From an uncultured Bacteroidia bacterium (lineage in GTDB: Bacteria; Bacteroidota; Bacteroidia; Bacteroidales; Prolixibacteraceae), in NCBI GenBank assembly GCA_903905505.1, contig CAIVGL010000043.1:1-40831 (forward strand): a stretch of 40,831 nt of DNA, written 5' to 3'. The position numbers were made by a program, and so were the translations under genes. Below are positions 1 to 8,825 of this stretch, piece after piece. Numbering within the stretch: the first letter of the stretch is position 1; each line of letters opens with the position of its first letter. Below the pieces are notes generated by a model, which had not been told where the DNA came from, searched no databases, and saw nothing but the letters and a program-made list of their open reading frames with translations.

Positions 1-1
1 A

Positions 2-100
2 GGAGTAAATGGAACCAAAGGAGTGGAATTATTGGAGCCTGATAAATTAGCTAGTTCTAGTATAAGTAATTTGATGATAATAATTATTGGAAAGGGATAA
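2..100 (+). CDS. Possible 3' end of a truncated gene
   Basis: A reading frame open from the window edge runs 32 codons to a TAA at 98-100 and ends in a hydrophobic stretch followed by Gly-Lys-Gly. No family is recognisable and the stretch is short enough to be open by chance. The next 190 bases up to position 292 hold no gene that I can see. The call rests only on the open frame at the edge. Confidence 0.22.
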   Translation, partial: GVNGTKGVELLEPDKLASSSISNLMIIIIGKG

Positions 101-292
101 TTCCTTTAGGATTAAAACACGTAACAGACAAGATTATTCGTGTGAATTCTTGGCTTGAATAAGCCACACATCATGTAAATTTTTATTGAAACAATAACGC
201 ATAAAAATAATGCAGACTTAATATTTAGTTAGCATGATGGGAACGCTTTTAAAATATTTTCGTGTTTAGAATAATTCTAAATTTTAATAATT

Positions 293-1819
293 ATGAAAAC
301 TATGAAAAAAATCAATTTAATTAATGCAGTACTATTTTCCGTTATTTTATTCTCTTGTCAAAAACAAGATGTTATTCCTCCATTAGAGAATACTCAAAAT
401 GAAGATTTGACTGGTTATCAAGAAATTGCATCCATTAATTTAGGAGGATTAGGCGCTGCAGAAATCACCGCTTTTGACCCATCCACTGACCGATTATTTG
501 CAGTAAATAATAGTGCAGAAAATAAAATCGATGTCATAGACATGAGAAATCCTGCAAATTTAACGGTGATAAAATCTATTAGTATGTTACCTTTTGGTGG
601 CTATGTAAATAGCGTAGCAGTAAGTAATGGGAAATTAGCTGCCGCTGTTGAATCCGCTAATAAACAATCACTTGGGAAGGTCGTTGTATTTAATACTTCA
701 ACATATGATGAAATTAGATCAATAACCGTAGGTGCACTGCCTGACATGGTTACATTTAGTCTAGATGGTAATTATATTATCTCTGCAAATGAAGGGGAGC
801 CTAGCGCTGATTATCTAAATGATCCTGACGGAACTGTTTCTATTATTAAAATATCCGATTATTCTGTTGTTACCCTAAATTTTGCATCTTTTGAAAGCCA
901 ACTCGCTAATTTAGCGTCTAAAGGATTTAGAATATTTGGACCTGGCAAAAATTTCACAAAGGATATTGAACCAGAATATGTAACCGTGTCTGATGATTCA
1001 AAAACCGCTTATGTTACACTTCAAGAAAATAATGCGATAGCTGAAATAGATCTTGCATCTGCAACGATTACTAAAATTACCCCACTTGGATTTAAAGATT
1101 ATTCTTTGCCGGGCAACGGGATTGATCCAAGTGATAAGGATAGCAAAATTGAATTTGCAAATTATGCTAAAGTGTATGGAATATATATGCCAGACGCTCT
1201 TGCATTTTTTAATTATAATGGAACACCTTATTTGTTTACAGCAAATGAAGGTGATTCTAGAGAATATACTGCCTTTACAGAAATGAAAAGAGTAAATGCA
1301 GTCACTTTGGATGCTACAAATTTTCCAACAGCTGCAATACTTAAAGCGGATGCAATTTTAGGTAGATTAAATATAACAACAACCTTAGGTGATCCTGATG
1401 CAGATGGCGATTTTGATGCCTTATACTCCTTGGGATCTAGATCATTTAGTGTTTGGAATGCAACAACAGGTAGCCAAGTATTTGATAGTAAAAACGAACT
1501 TGACATAAAAGCTAAGGATTTGGCTATTTATGATGATGCAAGAAGTGATGATAAATCGGTTGAGCCTGAATCAGTATGTCTTGGCAGAATGGGTAGCAAA
1601 AATATTGCAATTATTGGAATGGAAAGAGCTGACGCCTTTGCAATCTATGATATAACCAATCCAACTGCTCCAGTATTTGTTAAAATGTATAAAACAGGTG
1701 ATGCGCCAGAAGGAATTATTTTTATACCTGCTTCCAAAAGTCCAATTAATCAAAGTTTAATTGTTACTAGCAACGAAAATGACGGAACAATTAAAATATA
1801 CAAAACAACTAAGTTGTAA
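293..1819 (+). CDS. Choice-of-anchor I type secreted lipoprotein (beta-propeller-like)
   Basis: A 508-residue predicted lipoprotein. A hydrophobic N-terminus ends in LFSC, with the lipid-accepting Cys at residue 22, so export and membrane anchoring are likely. The rest is rich in repeated beta strands with YVTN/LVIVD-like wording such as SISMLPFGGYVNSVAV and YVTLQENNAIAEIDL, and in acidic calcium-type loops (DPDADGDFD near residue 365). This fits the choice-of-anchor I family, which is often found beside extracellular phosphatases and nucleases in Bacteroidota; its biochemical role is not established. Two adjacent ATGs (293 and 302) are both possible starts. The gene is noticeably more AT-rich than the hydrolase genes downstream. 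It ends about 110 bases before a hairpin terminator shared with the convergent beta-helix gene. Confidence 0.72.
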   Translation: MKTMKKINLINAVLFSVILFSCQKQDVIPPLENTQNEDLTGYQEIASINLGGLGAAEITAFDPSTDRLFAVNNSAENKIDVIDMRNPANLTVIKSISMLPFGGYVNSVAVSNGKLAAAVESANKQSLGKVVVFNTSTYDEIRSITVGALPDMVTFSLDGNYIISANEGEPSADYLNDPDGTVSIIKISDYSVVTLNFASFESQLANLASKGFRIFGPGKNFTKDIEPEYVTVSDDSKTAYVTLQENNAIAEIDLASATITKITPLGFKDYSLPGNGIDPSDKDSKIEFANYAKVYGIYMPDALAFFNYNGTPYLFTANEGDSREYTAFTEMKRVNAVTLDATNFPTAAILKADAILGRLNITTTLGDPDADGDFDALYSLGSRSFSVWNATTGSQVFDSKNELDIKAKDLAIYDDARSDDKSVEPESVCLGRMGSKNIAIIGMERADAFAIYDITNPTAPVFVKMYKTGDAPEGIIFIPASKSPINQSLIVTSNENDGTIKIYKTTKL

Positions 1820-1931
1820 TTTGTTGTTCCTATCTTTTGCAAAACGCTTGGAAAAATTAGGCCTAATTGGATGATACTATAAACCGTTCAATTTATTTAT
1901 ATACAGGGTATTGCGACATAAAACGAATAAC

Positions 1932-1967
1932 AAAGGGTTTAAGAAGTTTTATCTTCTTAAACCCTTT
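1932..1967. terminator. Rho-independent terminator between convergent genes
   Basis: A 15-bp perfect stem (AAAGGGTTTAAGAAG, 1932-1946, pairing with 1953-1967) with a 6-base loop, followed on the plus strand by a T-rich tail. It lies between the converging genes ending at 1819 and 2079 and can serve both. The same apical sequence, TTTAAGAAG/CTTCTTAAA, recurs in the hairpins near 4400 and 11755. Confidence 0.85.
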
Positions 1968-2078
1968 TCTTTTGCAAGAAATTTGCAAAAATTAAATGCC
2001 ATGATATGAAAGCCTAACAAGTGAATTGGCCCAATCTGTGGCATTTTTTCACGAAATATCGTTGCAGCTGTTCCGTCA

Positions 2079-4190
2079 TTATTTGCTATTCGACTTTCTG
2101 TAACGGTCGCGGTACAATCCGATTTCTTTAAATGGGATAGGTTTGAAACCTGTAGTCCAGGCGGGAGAATCAGCGGGGATCAAAAACCCAGTTTCAGGAG
2201 TGCCAATTTTGGATATGTCATCGTTAACATAATTGTTTCTAATGTCAAAGATCTTCTCATCCGCATACTCGGTAATGCTTTTCCACGGGCCGAAACACAC
2301 ATTGTTGGCAATGACATTCCCTTCTGGAGGAACACCCCTGAAATCTTTCCCTGTAATGGGCGCTTCTCCCGGCTTCCCATAATACTTGTCGAGGGTCTTA
2401 ATGGCTGGATAGCGTTCGCGGTACAAGTTGGCAGGAACCTCTTGCAGACTTTCCCGCATCATATTGTTCACCAAATTTTGCCACATGGGCTTCGGATCAA
2501 CTCCACGCCCGTCGGCACGGACACCTAAATGACAATCAACAAAAAGGTTGTTCTCAACCTTGTGATCACGGCCGCCACCGATGAACATTCCCCAATGAAC
2601 TTTGTAAAAAACATTTCCAAACACTTCAGTGCCACTTGTACAATCATCCATGTAAATCCCTTTTGAGCCCCTCACTCCTCCGGTTTCATGAATATAGTTG
2701 TACTTGATACTGTTACCGCGGTAGGTATAATCACGTCCCGTATAAATAGCGCCAACATCACCGGTTTCTAGGGCAGTATGGTGAATATCGTTATACTCAA
2801 TCTTTATTTCATTTCCGACGTAAACGATGGCAGCATGTGGATGATCGTGAATATGGCAGTGTGATACCCGCATTCCGACGCCTGTCATGGATACTGCAGG
2901 TACGTAACATTTTGTCCAACGGCCCTGGCGCTGGAAATGGCAATTCTCAACAAAATGGTTGCATGCAGTCAGGGTTTGGCGGTCTCCGCCGGTCAGGTCA
3001 ACGCCACAATCGCCTGAGTCAGAAATATCACAGCTAATTATTCCATGGTTTGTACCTCCTTTGACAACGACAGCATTGTTTCCAATATTACGCAGAATAC
3101 AACCGGTAATGCGGTTTCCATCTCCACCTTCTAGTTGGATAGCGTTTCCGCGTGATGCCTCAAATTCAATTTCTGAGAAAATAACGTGGCTTGCCCCGTT
3201 TAACTGTAAGAAAGGTTTCTCCAATTCGGAGAAAATCGCTTCCCCTGATTGATTTGACGTAGGTGGCCAAAAATAGAGCAAATCAGTTTCTTTGTCAAGA
3301 AACCACTCCCCAGGCTGGTCCAGTTCCTCCAGAATATTAAAGAAACAAAATCGTTGATTTTTAATAAATCCATAATTGCCGTATGGTTCAGCAGTCTTTA
3401 AAAAATGTCGTTTGGGGTTTAACTCTGTAACCCGTTCGTAACTATTTGCCCAATCGTAAGCCCAGTAGCCATAGACCCAGATATTTCCTGTATTCTTCCA
3501 TTTCGATGGCCGGTCGCTGTTGTAAAAGAACCCGTTGGACAGTGCCCCCATTTTTGCGCCTAATCCATCCGCTTTTATGCTATCGCGGGGAAAGTCCTTG
3601 ATCCGCTCCCATTCTCCAGTATTGGGCCAGCGTGCCACCGTCATCGGGCGATTATTATAGATCAGCTCTCCATGCGCCGGAATGGTTGGCCTGCCAAATC
3701 CGCGCGAACTAAACTTCCCAAAATCACTAATTCCCTGAGACCTTAAATTGGTCACCAGTACATTTTTTTTGGCCTTCGCGTCAAGCCTGTTCAGTATTTT
3801 TTCTTCAGTTACAGGTTTGAATCCGGAGATTACCTTTCCTCCAAGGAGTCTTACCCTCTCTCCCCGGTAAGCGGTCCAAATAATGGGATATTTAGATTCG
3901 CCTGAGTCATCAGCGTTAAGTTCTAGCGTAGTTGAACGAACATAATCTCCTTTTCTAAAATAGACCTTTATGGTGTCTTTTAGGTTGCCGTTCTTTTTCA
4001 ATTCCCGGATGGCATCTCTGGCCCTTTCAGGAGTCAGGAAAGGTTCATTAATTGTGCCCGGATTAGTGTTGTTTCCTGTTGTGGAAATAAAAAATTCGTA
4101 CGATTTCCGCTCAACACCATTGGCAGTGAGAGCAAATAAAATACAACTCGCAACAAGTGCAGTTTTTAAAATGGATAATACTGTTTGCAT
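2079..4190 (-). CDS. Secreted right-handed beta-helix protein, GH141/GH120-like
   Basis: A secreted protein of about 703 residues when started at the ATG at 4190. That start directly precedes a good signal peptide (MQTVLSILKTALVASCILFA), whereas the longer frame to 4238 adds a polar 16-residue leader. After the signal comes the motif FFISTTGNNTNPGT...PERARDAIRELK, typical of the N-terminus of beta-helix carbohydrate-active enzymes, then a sandwich-like insert and a long run of parallel beta-helix rungs rich in N, G and H (for example NDIHHTALETGDVGAIYTG and NNLFVDCHLGVRADGRG). The architecture is close to that of GH141 and GH120 enzymes and of Beta_helix (PF13229) proteins, so action on plant or algal polysaccharide is inferred; the exact substrate cannot be read. 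It lies downstream of the oxidoreductase at 4465-5793 but behind a strong hairpin, so co-transcription is uncertain. Confidence 0.78.
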   Translation of the reverse strand: MQTVLSILKTALVASCILFALTANGVERKSYEFFISTTGNNTNPGTINEPFLTPERARDAIRELKKNGNLKDTIKVYFRKGDYVRSTTLELNADDSGESKYPIIWTAYRGERVRLLGGKVISGFKPVTEEKILNRLDAKAKKNVLVTNLRSQGISDFGKFSSRGFGRPTIPAHGELIYNNRPMTVARWPNTGEWERIKDFPRDSIKADGLGAKMGALSNGFFYNSDRPSKWKNTGNIWVYGYWAYDWANSYERVTELNPKRHFLKTAEPYGNYGFIKNQRFCFFNILEELDQPGEWFLDKETDLLYFWPPTSNQSGEAIFSELEKPFLQLNGASHVIFSEIEFEASRGNAIQLEGGDGNRITGCILRNIGNNAVVVKGGTNHGIISCDISDSGDCGVDLTGGDRQTLTACNHFVENCHFQRQGRWTKCYVPAVSMTGVGMRVSHCHIHDHPHAAIVYVGNEIKIEYNDIHHTALETGDVGAIYTGRDYTYRGNSIKYNYIHETGGVRGSKGIYMDDCTSGTEVFGNVFYKVHWGMFIGGGRDHKVENNLFVDCHLGVRADGRGVDPKPMWQNLVNNMMRESLQEVPANLYRERYPAIKTLDKYYGKPGEAPITGKDFRGVPPEGNVIANNVCFGPWKSITEYADEKIFDIRNNYVNDDISKIGTPETGFLIPADSPAWTTGFKPIPFKEIGLYRDRYRKSNSK

Positions 4191-4378
4191 ACTTTTTAGG
4201 TGTAAATAATCATGTTGGAAAAAACTACTGTGATGCACCCCGCATTTATTTTAGATGTGAAAGGGTAAAATAGGTTAATTCATAACCTTTAAACCTAGGA
4301 TCAAATTGTCTGAGGGGTAAGATCATTTATTTGTAGTAAAACATAAAAAGAATTTGAAATAAACAGAAGAGAAAGGAT

Positions 4379-4425
4379 GAATACCAAGGTTTTAAGAAGA
4401 TAAACTTCTTAAAACCTTGGTATTC
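4379..4425 (-). terminator. Long perfect hairpin, probable terminator
   Basis: A 21-bp perfect stem (4379-4399 with 4405-4425) and a 5-base loop ATAAA. It stands 40 bases past the stop of the minus-strand oxidoreductase gene (4465) and about 190 bases before the beta-helix gene start, so it probably ends the oxidoreductase transcript. The upper stem repeats the TTTAAGAAG/CTTCTTAAA apex of the other two hairpins, while the lower stem differs. The U-tract on the minus strand is weak, so attenuation or 3'-end protection is also possible. Confidence 0.7.
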
Positions 4426-4464
4426 ATAAAAACGAAATGAAACTAGTTGTGTTGAGCCACAGAG

Positions 4465-5793
4465 TTACACCATCCAAGGACTGCTGTATTCACGAGTGAG
4501 CCATTTCGGATCTCCGGTACCTCCGGTGAATTCGTATTTGGCAGGATCCCAAGTGAAACGCGCGTGATTGTAATAGCTCTGATTCATCAAGTGACAGCAG
4601 ATGGCACTATGTGCACCCACTAGCTCACTGGTAATTGGCTTCTTGCGACTCTTCAGACACTCCATGAAATCGTTGATGTGATTTTTGCTTCTGTAAAGTT
4701 GAGTTTTTGAATTTTGCAGGTAGGCTTGTTCCGCTCTCGCTACTTTGTCGGCACATTTGGCTTTACCCTCTTTGTGTTCGGCTTCTGTAAATTCGGTAAT
4801 GTTTTTACCTTCGACGATTAGTTCAAATCTCCCTCTATTAACCATTACTTCCCCTTTTGAGCCAAAGAAATGAACGCCAAAGCCATCATTTTTGTGCTCC
4901 AGTGTGATGCCGTTTGCGTAGACAAATTTGCATCCTGAAGTAGCCTTTTCATCCGCAGGAGGGATGACTTCTACTGGACCGCTGTTATCCATTCCAAGTC
5001 CCCACTGGGCGATGTCTAGATGGTGTGCTCCCCAGTCGCCGACCATACCAGAGCCATATTCCTTGTAAAGCCTCCAATTTGGGAACGTTTGATGAACGCC
5101 GCGCGGACTCAAAACAGAATTGTACGGACGAAGCGGTGCGGGACCACACCACATCTCCCAATTTAATCCTGGCTCTGCTTGTTCTTCTGGAAGTTCACAT
5201 GGAATTCCTGGTCCTCCAAAGCTGCATTCGACATGACTAATCTGTCCAATCACGCCATTTTGTACTAGTTCGCAGGCGACGCGAAACTCGTTCATCGAAC
5301 GCTGCATCGAACCCGTTTGTAGAATCCTATTATTTGCTTCCACAGCCTTCATCACTTCGACAGCTTCGTGGATATTATGAGTCAGAGGTTTTTCACAATA
5401 GACATCTTTTCCTGCCCGAAGTGCGGCAAGCATCGGAATGGCGTGCCAGTGGTCAGGCGTGGCAATAACCACGGCATCAATATCTTTGCGGTTGATGATC
5501 TCACGGAAATCTTCGTAAGCCTTACACTCATCATTTTTGTAAAAATCGTTTGCTATTTTTTGATAATGTTCCCTGCGTGTTTTATCCACATCGCAAACGG
5601 CAACTACGCGGTTATCAGGACGTGCCATGAAATTGCGCATTAGTCCGCGCATTTGCGTTCCCATCCCAATGAGACCCAAGGTAACGACATTACTTTTTTT
5701 GGTACTAGGCCATCCGCAGGAGTGCAGGATAAGTGGACCGACCACGGCAGTCGCCGAAAGATTTCTAAGGAATTTTCTGCGTGAATTTTGCAT
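4465..5793 (-). CDS. Tat-exported Gfo/Idh/MocA family oxidoreductase
   Basis: A 442-residue NAD(P)-dependent sugar or polyol dehydrogenase-like protein. The N-terminus MQNSRRKFLRNLSATAVVG carries a twin-arginine motif (RRKFL) followed by a hydrophobic stretch ending in HSC, so export in folded form is expected. The Rossmann motif GLIGMG lies near residue 40, the family EKP motif (CEKPLTHN) near residue 134, and the catalytic-region GDWGAHHLDIAQWG near residue 252. This class (PF01408 plus a C-terminal sandwich domain) is common in polysaccharide-degrading Bacteroidota and Planctomycetota; some exported members have been linked to glycosidase-type chemistry with bound NAD. The substrate is not predictable. 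A perfect -7 box (TAAGTTTG on the minus strand, 5884-5891) lies about 90 bases upstream of the start. Confidence 0.88.
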   Translation of the reverse strand: MQNSRRKFLRNLSATAVVGPLILHSCGWPSTKKSNVVTLGLIGMGTQMRGLMRNFMARPDNRVVAVCDVDKTRREHYQKIANDFYKNDECKAYEDFREIINRKDIDAVVIATPDHWHAIPMLAALRAGKDVYCEKPLTHNIHEAVEVMKAVEANNRILQTGSMQRSMNEFRVACELVQNGVIGQISHVECSFGGPGIPCELPEEQAEPGLNWEMWCGPAPLRPYNSVLSPRGVHQTFPNWRLYKEYGSGMVGDWGAHHLDIAQWGLGMDNSGPVEVIPPADEKATSGCKFVYANGITLEHKNDGFGVHFFGSKGEVMVNRGRFELIVEGKNITEFTEAEHKEGKAKCADKVARAEQAYLQNSKTQLYRSKNHINDFMECLKSRKKPITSELVGAHSAICCHLMNQSYYNHARFTWDPAKYEFTGGTGDPKWLTREYSSPWMV

Positions 5794-5883
5794 GTTGAAG
5801 TTAGTTAATTGGTTAAACAGATCCTTCGAATGGATGGAAAGCGATCAAATCAATCATCTTTATTCCCTCTTCGCAGGTCCCTA

Positions 5884-5891
5884 CAAACTTA
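5884..5891 (-). promoter_or_regulatory. Bacteroidota -7 box upstream of the oxidoreductase
   Basis: Minus strand reads TAAGTTTG, matching TAnnTTTG. No clear TTTG lies 19-21 bases upstream, so only the -7 half supports it. It would give a leader of about 85 nt. Confidence 0.35.
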
Positions 5892-6053
5892 AAAAAAAAA
5901 TGGATAATTGATACTTCAGTTTTGTTAACAAGGCTTAAATCTGATCTTGTGCCTGTTTGCAACTTCAATTTTCTGAGAATCTTATTTTGACTAAAGGTTA
6001 AACTAGGAATTTGTTAGGCCTTGGGGTTAAATTGACTATTAGATTGATTAGAA

Positions 6054-6353
6054 TTATTCTGGTATTTTACTTTTTAAATCCATCTGCTCATGTAGGATTC
6101 TAGTGATTAACACTTCGTTTGCTCCTATCTTTTTGTAAAAAATGATGTGCCTACCTGCTTTAAACCCTAATATACCTTCAGTTACCACAGCATAATTCTT
6201 GCCTGATTCAGGATTACAGGAAATTTCGTAGCAGTTTGTCAAGAGCATTAGATAATATTTGTCTGCTTGATTCTCTGACCATCTATCATAAGTATAATTC
6301 CAAATTTCAGTTAAATCCTCAACTGCTTTATTTGTTAATTTATACTTTGCCAT
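6054..6353 (-). CDS. parE: ParE/RelE family type II toxin
   Basis: A 99-residue small basic protein with the fold signature of the RelE/ParE superfamily: an N-terminal AVEDLTEIWNYT helix, a central NPESGKNY segment and the conserved strand GRHIIFYK near residue 67, followed by ITRILHEQMD. ParE toxins poison DNA gyrase and RelE toxins cut mRNA; the ADKYY/RHIIFYK wording fits ParE better. Its start lies inside the end of the antitoxin gene (14-base overlap), so the two are translationally coupled. Length is normal for the family and the frame is intact. Confidence 0.88.
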   Translation of the reverse strand: MAKYKLTNKAVEDLTEIWNYTYDRWSENQADKYYLMLLTNCYEISCNPESGKNYAVVTEGILGFKAGRHIIFYKKIGANEVLITRILHEQMDLKSKIPE

Positions 6354-6597
6354 TCACCCTTTTTTTAGCTTTCAATTCTTGAAGGTGTGATTCAGAAGTA
6401 AAATTGTTCGCTATTCCGCTCTCAATCCCTTCTTTAATGGCTACTCTTAACGCTATTATTCTATTCTCTTCTTCTTCTAAAAGTCTTAGTCCTGCACGGA
6501 CAACCTCACTTGCATTTTTAAATCTTCCCGTTGATATTCTATTTTGAATAAAATTATCAAAATGGTCTCCTATTGATATTGAGGTGTTTCTACTCAT
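6340..6597 (-). CDS. parD: ParD-type antitoxin
   Basis: An 85-residue protein with an N-terminal ribbon-helix-helix (MSRNTSISIGDHFDNFI...GRFKNASEVVRAGLRLLEEEE, residues 1-47), the classic ParD/CopG DNA-binding module, and a charged C-terminal tail that would wrap the toxin. It is first in the operon, ahead of the overlapping parE gene. A consensus promoter containing a palindrome lies 19-50 bases upstream, as expected for an autorepressed toxin-antitoxin operon. Confidence 0.9.
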   Translation of the reverse strand: MSRNTSISIGDHFDNFIQNRISTGRFKNASEVVRAGLRLLEEEENRIIALRVAIKEGIESGIANNFTSESHLQELKAKKRVNGKV

Positions 6598-6615
6598 GGT
6601 AAATTAAGTTTTAGA

Positions 6616-6647
6616 CAAAGTTACCAAATATTGGTATAAATAGCAAA
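6616..6647 (-). promoter_or_regulatory. parDE promoter, TTTG-N20-TAACTTTG
   Basis: On the minus strand a perfect TTTG (6644-6647) is followed after exactly 20 bases by TAACTTTG (6616-6623), a full match to the Bacteroidota sigma-70 type consensus TTTG-N19-21-TAnnTTTG. Transcription would start near 6609, giving a leader of about 12 nt before the parD ATG. Confidence 0.75.
6622..6636. promoter_or_regulatory. Palindromic operator candidate for ParD
   Basis: TACCAA-ATA-TTGGTA is a 6+6 palindrome sitting in the promoter spacer and touching the -7 box of parDE. A ribbon-helix-helix repressor bound here would block the promoter, which fits ParD autoregulation; the assignment is by position and symmetry only. 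Confidence 0.55.
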
Positions 6648-6808
6648 CAGTATTGAGCTTTTAAAATTCTTATAGCCTGATAATATTTCATTGGATGTGT
6701 TATTTGTGCTAGGACCAGTTCACTTTTAGTTGAAATGATAAATTTGACCAGCAGAAATTAAGTATTTTTGACTGTATGCTATTTTTATGGCTTAAAATCA
6801 AACTCTTT

Positions 6809-8041
6809 ATGAAAAAAGTTGCGTCTCTAATTCTGCTCTCATTATTCTTTGTTTGTCAGGTCGGATTGGCTCAGAAAACAATCCGGAAAGTGGCAGGCTC
6901 CGATTTAACCCCAATCAAACTAAGCACTCAGGAGATTGCCGGCCGAACTGTTCTCCGTTTTGAACACGAGTGTTCTGTTAAATTAGGCTATAAGGTCCCC
7001 CAGAAACGGTTTTTTGATGTTGTCACACCAAAAGATAGTAGTTCAAAACATCCCTTGTTGATTTGCTTGCACAGCGCAGGTGAGAAAAATAATACCGAAT
7101 GGCGGACGAATGTTCCTCGAATTGCAGCTGCAGGTGATGACTTCGTTGGACTGATTCCGAACTGTAATTTCGATGCCGAATGGTGGTGGGGTCATGAAGA
7201 GATCATGAAGGATAAGAAAAAATACGAAGATTTATTAACCTCAACTGAGGCACGAATACTGGCTGAGATCGAATGGGTCGTCCAAAAATATAATGTTGAT
7301 CGGAACAGGATTTATATGCATGGCATTTCAATGGGCGGTAGTGGCACCCTCGGAATCGGAATGTCGCATGGTGATATTTTTGCGGCACTCTTTGCAGGGG
7401 TCCCGGCAGGTGCTGATCATATGTTATTTCGACAAAAAATCGCAACAGATAAAAATCCTCCTCCGGCTCTGGTCTTTTTCTCGCAGACAGATGATTGGTC
7501 GGCTGAGATGCCTTTGCTGCTTAAGGCTGCAAAAGAAAACCGTTACGCTTTAGTGTGCGCATGGGGTCCGTGGGGACATCAGAGTCACTATGAGATGACT
7601 AATCCCGCAGCGTTTGAATTTCCCTGGCTTTCGATTCGTCGAAATGAAGCTTATCCGGTTTTTACGAACACCTCCAGCGAACAGAAATTCCCTGGGTGTA
7701 AATCGAAAGAGCCCGATCAGGACGGACAGATAAACGGTTATTTTCGTTGGACGAATATCAAAGACCAGTCAAACGCTTTCGCGATGCAGATTAAATTAGT
7801 CTCACAAGAGGAGCTGAAAAATAAGGTTGAATTGCCAACAGAGATTGTAACAGATGTTACACTTCGCAGAGTCCAGCAATTTAAAATTGAACGGGAGAAA
7901 GTCTATCGTTGGACTCTCTCCGTGGCTGGTATTCGGAGAGCTGGAGGCCGAGTGAAAGCAGATAAGGATGGGCTGATCACCATCCCAGGGATTAAAGTGA
8001 CCGCTCAGCCGCTTCGGATTACTCTTTTGAGCCAGGAATAA
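6809..8041 (+). CDS. Secreted alpha/beta hydrolase (esterase/depolymerase-like)
   Basis: A 410-residue exported esterase-like hydrolase. The start at 6809 is chosen because it opens a clean signal peptide (MKKVASLILLSLFFVCQVGLA); the frame to 6776 only adds 11 upstream residues. Residues 75-265 carry the hydrolase core: LLICLHSAGE (oxyanion strand), nucleophile S174 in GISMGGSG, acid D228 or D229 in QTDDW, and histidine near 257 in GPWGHQSHY. The C-terminal 120 residues look like a separate beta-rich domain. The layout resembles PHB-depolymerase/feruloyl-esterase-like proteins, so removal of ester groups from glycans or degradation of polyesters is plausible, but the substrate is not readable. 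A TATTTTTG box lies about 40 bases upstream of the ATG. Confidence 0.8.
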   Translation: MKKVASLILLSLFFVCQVGLAQKTIRKVAGSDLTPIKLSTQEIAGRTVLRFEHECSVKLGYKVPQKRFFDVVTPKDSSSKHPLLICLHSAGEKNNTEWRTNVPRIAAAGDDFVGLIPNCNFDAEWWWGHEEIMKDKKKYEDLLTSTEARILAEIEWVVQKYNVDRNRIYMHGISMGGSGTLGIGMSHGDIFAALFAGVPAGADHMLFRQKIATDKNPPPALVFFSQTDDWSAEMPLLLKAAKENRYALVCAWGPWGHQSHYEMTNPAAFEFPWLSIRRNEAYPVFTNTSSEQKFPGCKSKEPDQDGQINGYFRWTNIKDQSNAFAMQIKLVSQEELKNKVELPTEIVTDVTLRRVQQFKIEREKVYRWTLSVAGIRRAGGRVKADKDGLITIPGIKVTAQPLRITLLSQE

Positions 8042-8293
8042 TTTAAATGGTATTGGAGCGTTTCGTATGAGTCGATCAAGTGGAGGTAATTGGATTTGGC
8101 TCTTCGTAATCAGAAGATCTCCGCCTCATTTTCTATTGATATAACTCTATAAATCAAGCAATTGAAAAGTGCCGGATCTGCTTTTTAGTTTTATTACAAA
8201 CATTCTGCATTCAAATCTGAATGTTAATCATTCATCAATTTAGAGGGAGGATATGAGGGGATGCAACCTATTTTTGATCCCTATCAGTATGGA

Positions 8294-8570
8294 TTATTTG
8301 AATAAATCAGCGTGGGTGCCAGTAGAAATAAGGGAAATTGTTTTTTCTTTATCATCTTGTCTCCAGATTAACAACCAGTCGGACTTGATATGACATTCCA
8401 AGCAATCGACATAATTTCCTTTAAGGAGATGTGATTTGTATTTCGCAGGTAACTTACCATTCGATTCAAGCAAGCTGATGACATTTTCGAGTAGCGAAAA
8501 ATCGTACTCTCAGTCAATACACCTTACCGCATCTTTTTCGAAGCGGTTCGGTGGTTTTTATTTCATACAT
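8294..8570 (-). pseudogene. yafQ: Broken YafQ-family type II toxin
   Basis: Reading the minus strand from the ATG at 8570 gives MYEIKTTEP, then a +1 frame change, then FEKDAVRCID, a TGA (8510-8512), and EYDFSLLENVI onward to STGTHADLFK and a TAA at 8294. The second part is an unmistakable YafQ toxin with the expected histidines, Asp and Trp (KSHLLKG, LECHIKSDWLLIW, GTHADLF). The span is 277 bases, one more than a multiple of three, consistent with a single-base insertion, and the TGA probably replaces an Arg codon. The ATG overlaps the end of the upstream gene by 8 bases, as in intact systems. The endonuclease is therefore dead by frameshift plus nonsense mutation unless these are sequencing errors. 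Confidence 0.8.
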
Positions 8571-8775
8571 CAGCCCTTCTTTTTAAGGAAGCAAATAGCT
8601 CTTTTGAATTTTTATGTGACGTAACTCTTCCCTGACCTGCATCCTCAATTGCCTTTTTGGTCTCATCATTTGGCTCTTCCCCAATATAAATAAAGTTCTC
8701 ACCTTCAAATTTCTTCAGAAACTGAAGAAGGCTTTTCCCTTTGGCTGTGCGATCGTTGATAATTACTGTTGTCAT
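8563..8775 (-). CDS. Small antitoxin-like protein, partner of the broken YafQ
   Basis: A 70-residue protein (MTTVIINDRTAKGKSLLQFL...) with an N-terminal strand-helix pattern and a charged C-terminus ending in SLKRRADV. It sits exactly where the antitoxin of a YafQ toxin is expected: upstream, with its stop overlapping the toxin ATG. It has no obvious RelB/DinJ ribbon-helix-helix wording, but similar short proteins precede RelE-type toxins in Bacteroidota. The frame is intact although the toxin is broken. A promoter-like ATTG-N20-TTACTTTG lies just upstream. Confidence 0.65.
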   Translation of the reverse strand: MTTVIINDRTAKGKSLLQFLKKFEGENFIYIGEEPNDETKKAIEDAGQGRVTSHKNSKELFASLKRRADV

Positions 8776-8793
8776 AACTTAATGTATTTTGTA

Positions 8794-8825
8794 CAAAGTA
8801 AATAATCTGAGCAGTAATCTGCAAT
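8794..8825 (-). promoter_or_regulatory. Promoter candidate for the antitoxin-like gene
   Basis: Minus strand: ATTG (8822-8825), 20-base spacer, TTACTTTG (8794-8801); one mismatch in each half from TTTG-N20-TAnnTTTG. The position, 19 bases before the ATG at 8775, matches that of the parDE promoter. Confidence 0.5.

Noticed and set aside
1228..1506. 92-codon minus-strand frame in the first lipoprotein gene
   Set aside because: Antisense to a complete gene, with no start signal and no protein features.
8436..8624. 62-codon plus-strand frame
   Set aside because: It is the antisense shadow of the broken yafQ and its partner gene.
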